From the IMG/VR virus record IMGVR_UViG_3300013772_000037, positions 1 to 31,070 of that record: 31,070 bases of DNA, one strand, 5' to 3'. The notes under the pieces are model-generated. The model had not been told where the DNA came from, searched no databases, and saw nothing but the letters and a program-made list of their open reading frames with translations. This DNA is from a virus. Of the stretch, positions 30,367-31,070 are shown in pieces (position 1 is the stretch's first letter; each line of letters begins with the position of its first letter). Both the position numbers and the translations under genes were made by a program.

Positions 30367-30908
30367 AAATATTACTTCTTCTATTGGTTACTTCTACATG
30401 TTTTAGCCAGAATGTTTTTCATGGCTGCCCGCTAACTGGAGACAGGTCCATATCCGCAGACACTTTAAAAAATCGTTGGATAATTCCTGCCTCGTACAAT
30501 AAGATGCAACTAAGTTATCTCCTTAATTTAAAGAACAACTCTTTTAATAGCACGGCACCCGTTGAAATTGAAGGCTATATTTTAGAAGTAAAGGATGGTG
30601 GCCTCGAATCAACCAATTGCCATAGTTCAGTTTATAAAGACACTCATATTTATGTTGTCAATAACCCTAATGAAAAAAGTAAGGCTAACGCAATGGTTGT
30701 TGAAGTAACACCACGCCTTCGTGAAAAAATGATTGATTGGACAACGAAAGGATTAAAATCATTTGTTGGCAAATACGTTGTAATTGACGGTTATCTTTTT
30801 TGTGATTCAGAACACAAACAGAATAGTAAAGCAGATTCACCAAAAGGGGGTAATATTTGGCGTTCAACTTGTTATGAAATTCATCCTGTAACCGGTATTA
30901 AATTTTAG
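30363..30908 (+). CDS. secreted accessory protein, conserved type with EIHPVT ending
   Basis: A 181-residue protein with a Sec signal (KILLLLLVTSTCFSQ). The mature part has VEIEGYILEVKDGGLESTNC, DTHIYVVNNPNEKSK, AMVVEVTPRLREKM, YVVIDGYLFCDSEH and a final WRSTCYEIHPVTGI, a pattern that suggests an OB-like beta barrel with paired cysteines for use outside the cytoplasm. It does not belong to phage assembly. The gene is richer in A and T than the tail genes. It follows the lysozyme (ATGA overlap) and precedes a terminator, the usual place for a lysogenic conversion gene. Actual function unknown. Confidence 0.7.
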   Translation: MKILLLLLVTSTCFSQNVFHGCPLTGDRSISADTLKNRWIIPASYNKMQLSYLLNLKNNSFNSTAPVEIEGYILEVKDGGLESTNCHSSVYKDTHIYVVNNPNEKSKANAMVVEVTPRLREKMIDWTTKGLKSFVGKYVVIDGYLFCDSEHKQNSKADSPKGGNIWRSTCYEIHPVTGIKF

Positions 30909-31014
30909 CTCTTTTCTCATACATAGTTTTTTTTCTTGTGCAGTCAACACACGGCCCGGCGTTTCCACGCTGGGCATTTTTTCTCCACCAATGCCCGTGA
31001 ACGCCCGCCGCCAT
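30898..31014 (-). CDS. possible small CxxC protein, opposite strand
   Basis: A 38-codon minus-strand frame (ATG at 31012-31014, stop at 30898-30900) with a VHGHWWRKNAQRGNAGPCVD stretch followed by C and a basic tail. The HG ... C..C layout resembles short Cys-rich phage proteins. It overlaps the 3' end of the secreted protein gene and the terminator hairpin, so it may be chance. Confidence 0.25.
   Translation of the reverse strand: MAAGVHGHWWRKNAQRGNAGPCVDCTRKKTMYEKRAKI
30954..30982 (+). terminator. rho-independent terminator at the end of the lysis block
   Basis: GCCCGGCG (30954-30961) pairs with CGCTGGGC (30968-30975), one G-T wobble, loop tttcca, followed after one A by TTTTTT (30977-30982). 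It stands 46 bases after the last plus-strand stop and would end the lysis and accessory transcript. Confidence 0.75.
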
Positions 31015-31070
31015 TGCAATGTTAGAGTCCCAGCCAGATCACACCAACGGTTCACTTCAAAGCTGCTACC

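Noticed and set aside
1-31070. CRISPR array or insertion sequence
   Set aside because: No series of equal direct repeats with spacers and no transposase or terminal inverted repeats were seen.

Overview
The window is the virion-assembly and lysis half of a contractile-tailed (myovirus-type) phage or prophage of a Bacteroidota host. The phage assignment rests on an almost unbroken plus-strand series of morphogenesis genes, many of Mu-like type: a DUF935 (Mu gp29-type) portal, a gpF-type head protein, a gp36-type connector, a gpG/gp10-type virion protein, and gp44/gp45/gp46/gp47-like baseplate proteins. The Bacteroidota assignment is inference. It rests on A-rich leaders with almost no Shine-Dalgarno sequences, a TAnnTTTG-type -7 box, a C-terminal segment resembling a type IX secretion sorting domain, and the general style of the signal peptides. 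The family is probably Sphingobacteriales- or Chitinophaga-like. No integrase, transposase or replication gene is present, so the early region lies outside the window.

Layout: 1-74 is the 3' tail of an upstream reading frame. 75-865 holds two XRE-type helix-turn-helix reading frames (the first without a normal start codon) and a small basic peptide. 852-2712 encodes the terminase pair. 2748-9438 is the head/neck set: unknown genes, a gp36-type connector with a large inserted module, portal, gpF, a 2OG-Fe(II) oxygenase-like gene, gpG/gp10-like, and small joining and tail-terminator candidates. 9444-12924 is a baseplate/fibre block (gpJ-like, accessory fibre proteins) that includes two small lipoproteins. 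12914-13711 is a regulatory and accessory island with a 16-bp perfect palindrome, a 15-bp perfect inverted repeat, a minus-strand DUF1737-like gene and a strong terminator.

13712-16742 carries the ClpP-type prohead protease fused to a scaffold, the major capsid protein, a decoration-like protein and an unknown. 16755-24544 is the tail: sheath, a GIY-YIG homing endonuclease lodged between sheath and tube, tube, a tail assembly chaperone with a clear -1 frameshift site on an A9 run, tape measure, DUF6046-like protein, hub, spike, gp25-like wedge and a LysM-like protein. 24644-28845 holds a fibre, a beta-helix protein and a small protein with a sorting-like C-terminus, all three starting with Sec signal peptides. 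28842-30366 is the lysis cassette: small lipoprotein, two holin-like membrane proteins, a unimolecular-spanin-like lipoprotein and a GH24 lysozyme. 30363-30908 is a secreted accessory protein followed by a rho-independent terminator.

Most genes overlap by 1-14 bases (ATGA, TAATG, GTGA, TTGA junctions), so long co-transcribed and translationally coupled units are expected. Several real-looking genes are shorter than 60 codons. The observations most worth a second look are the three neighbouring signal-peptide proteins, the chitin-binding-like module inserted in the connector and repeated in a baseplate protein, the frameshifted chaperone, the phage lipoproteins and u-spanin, and the island at 12.9-13.7 kb.
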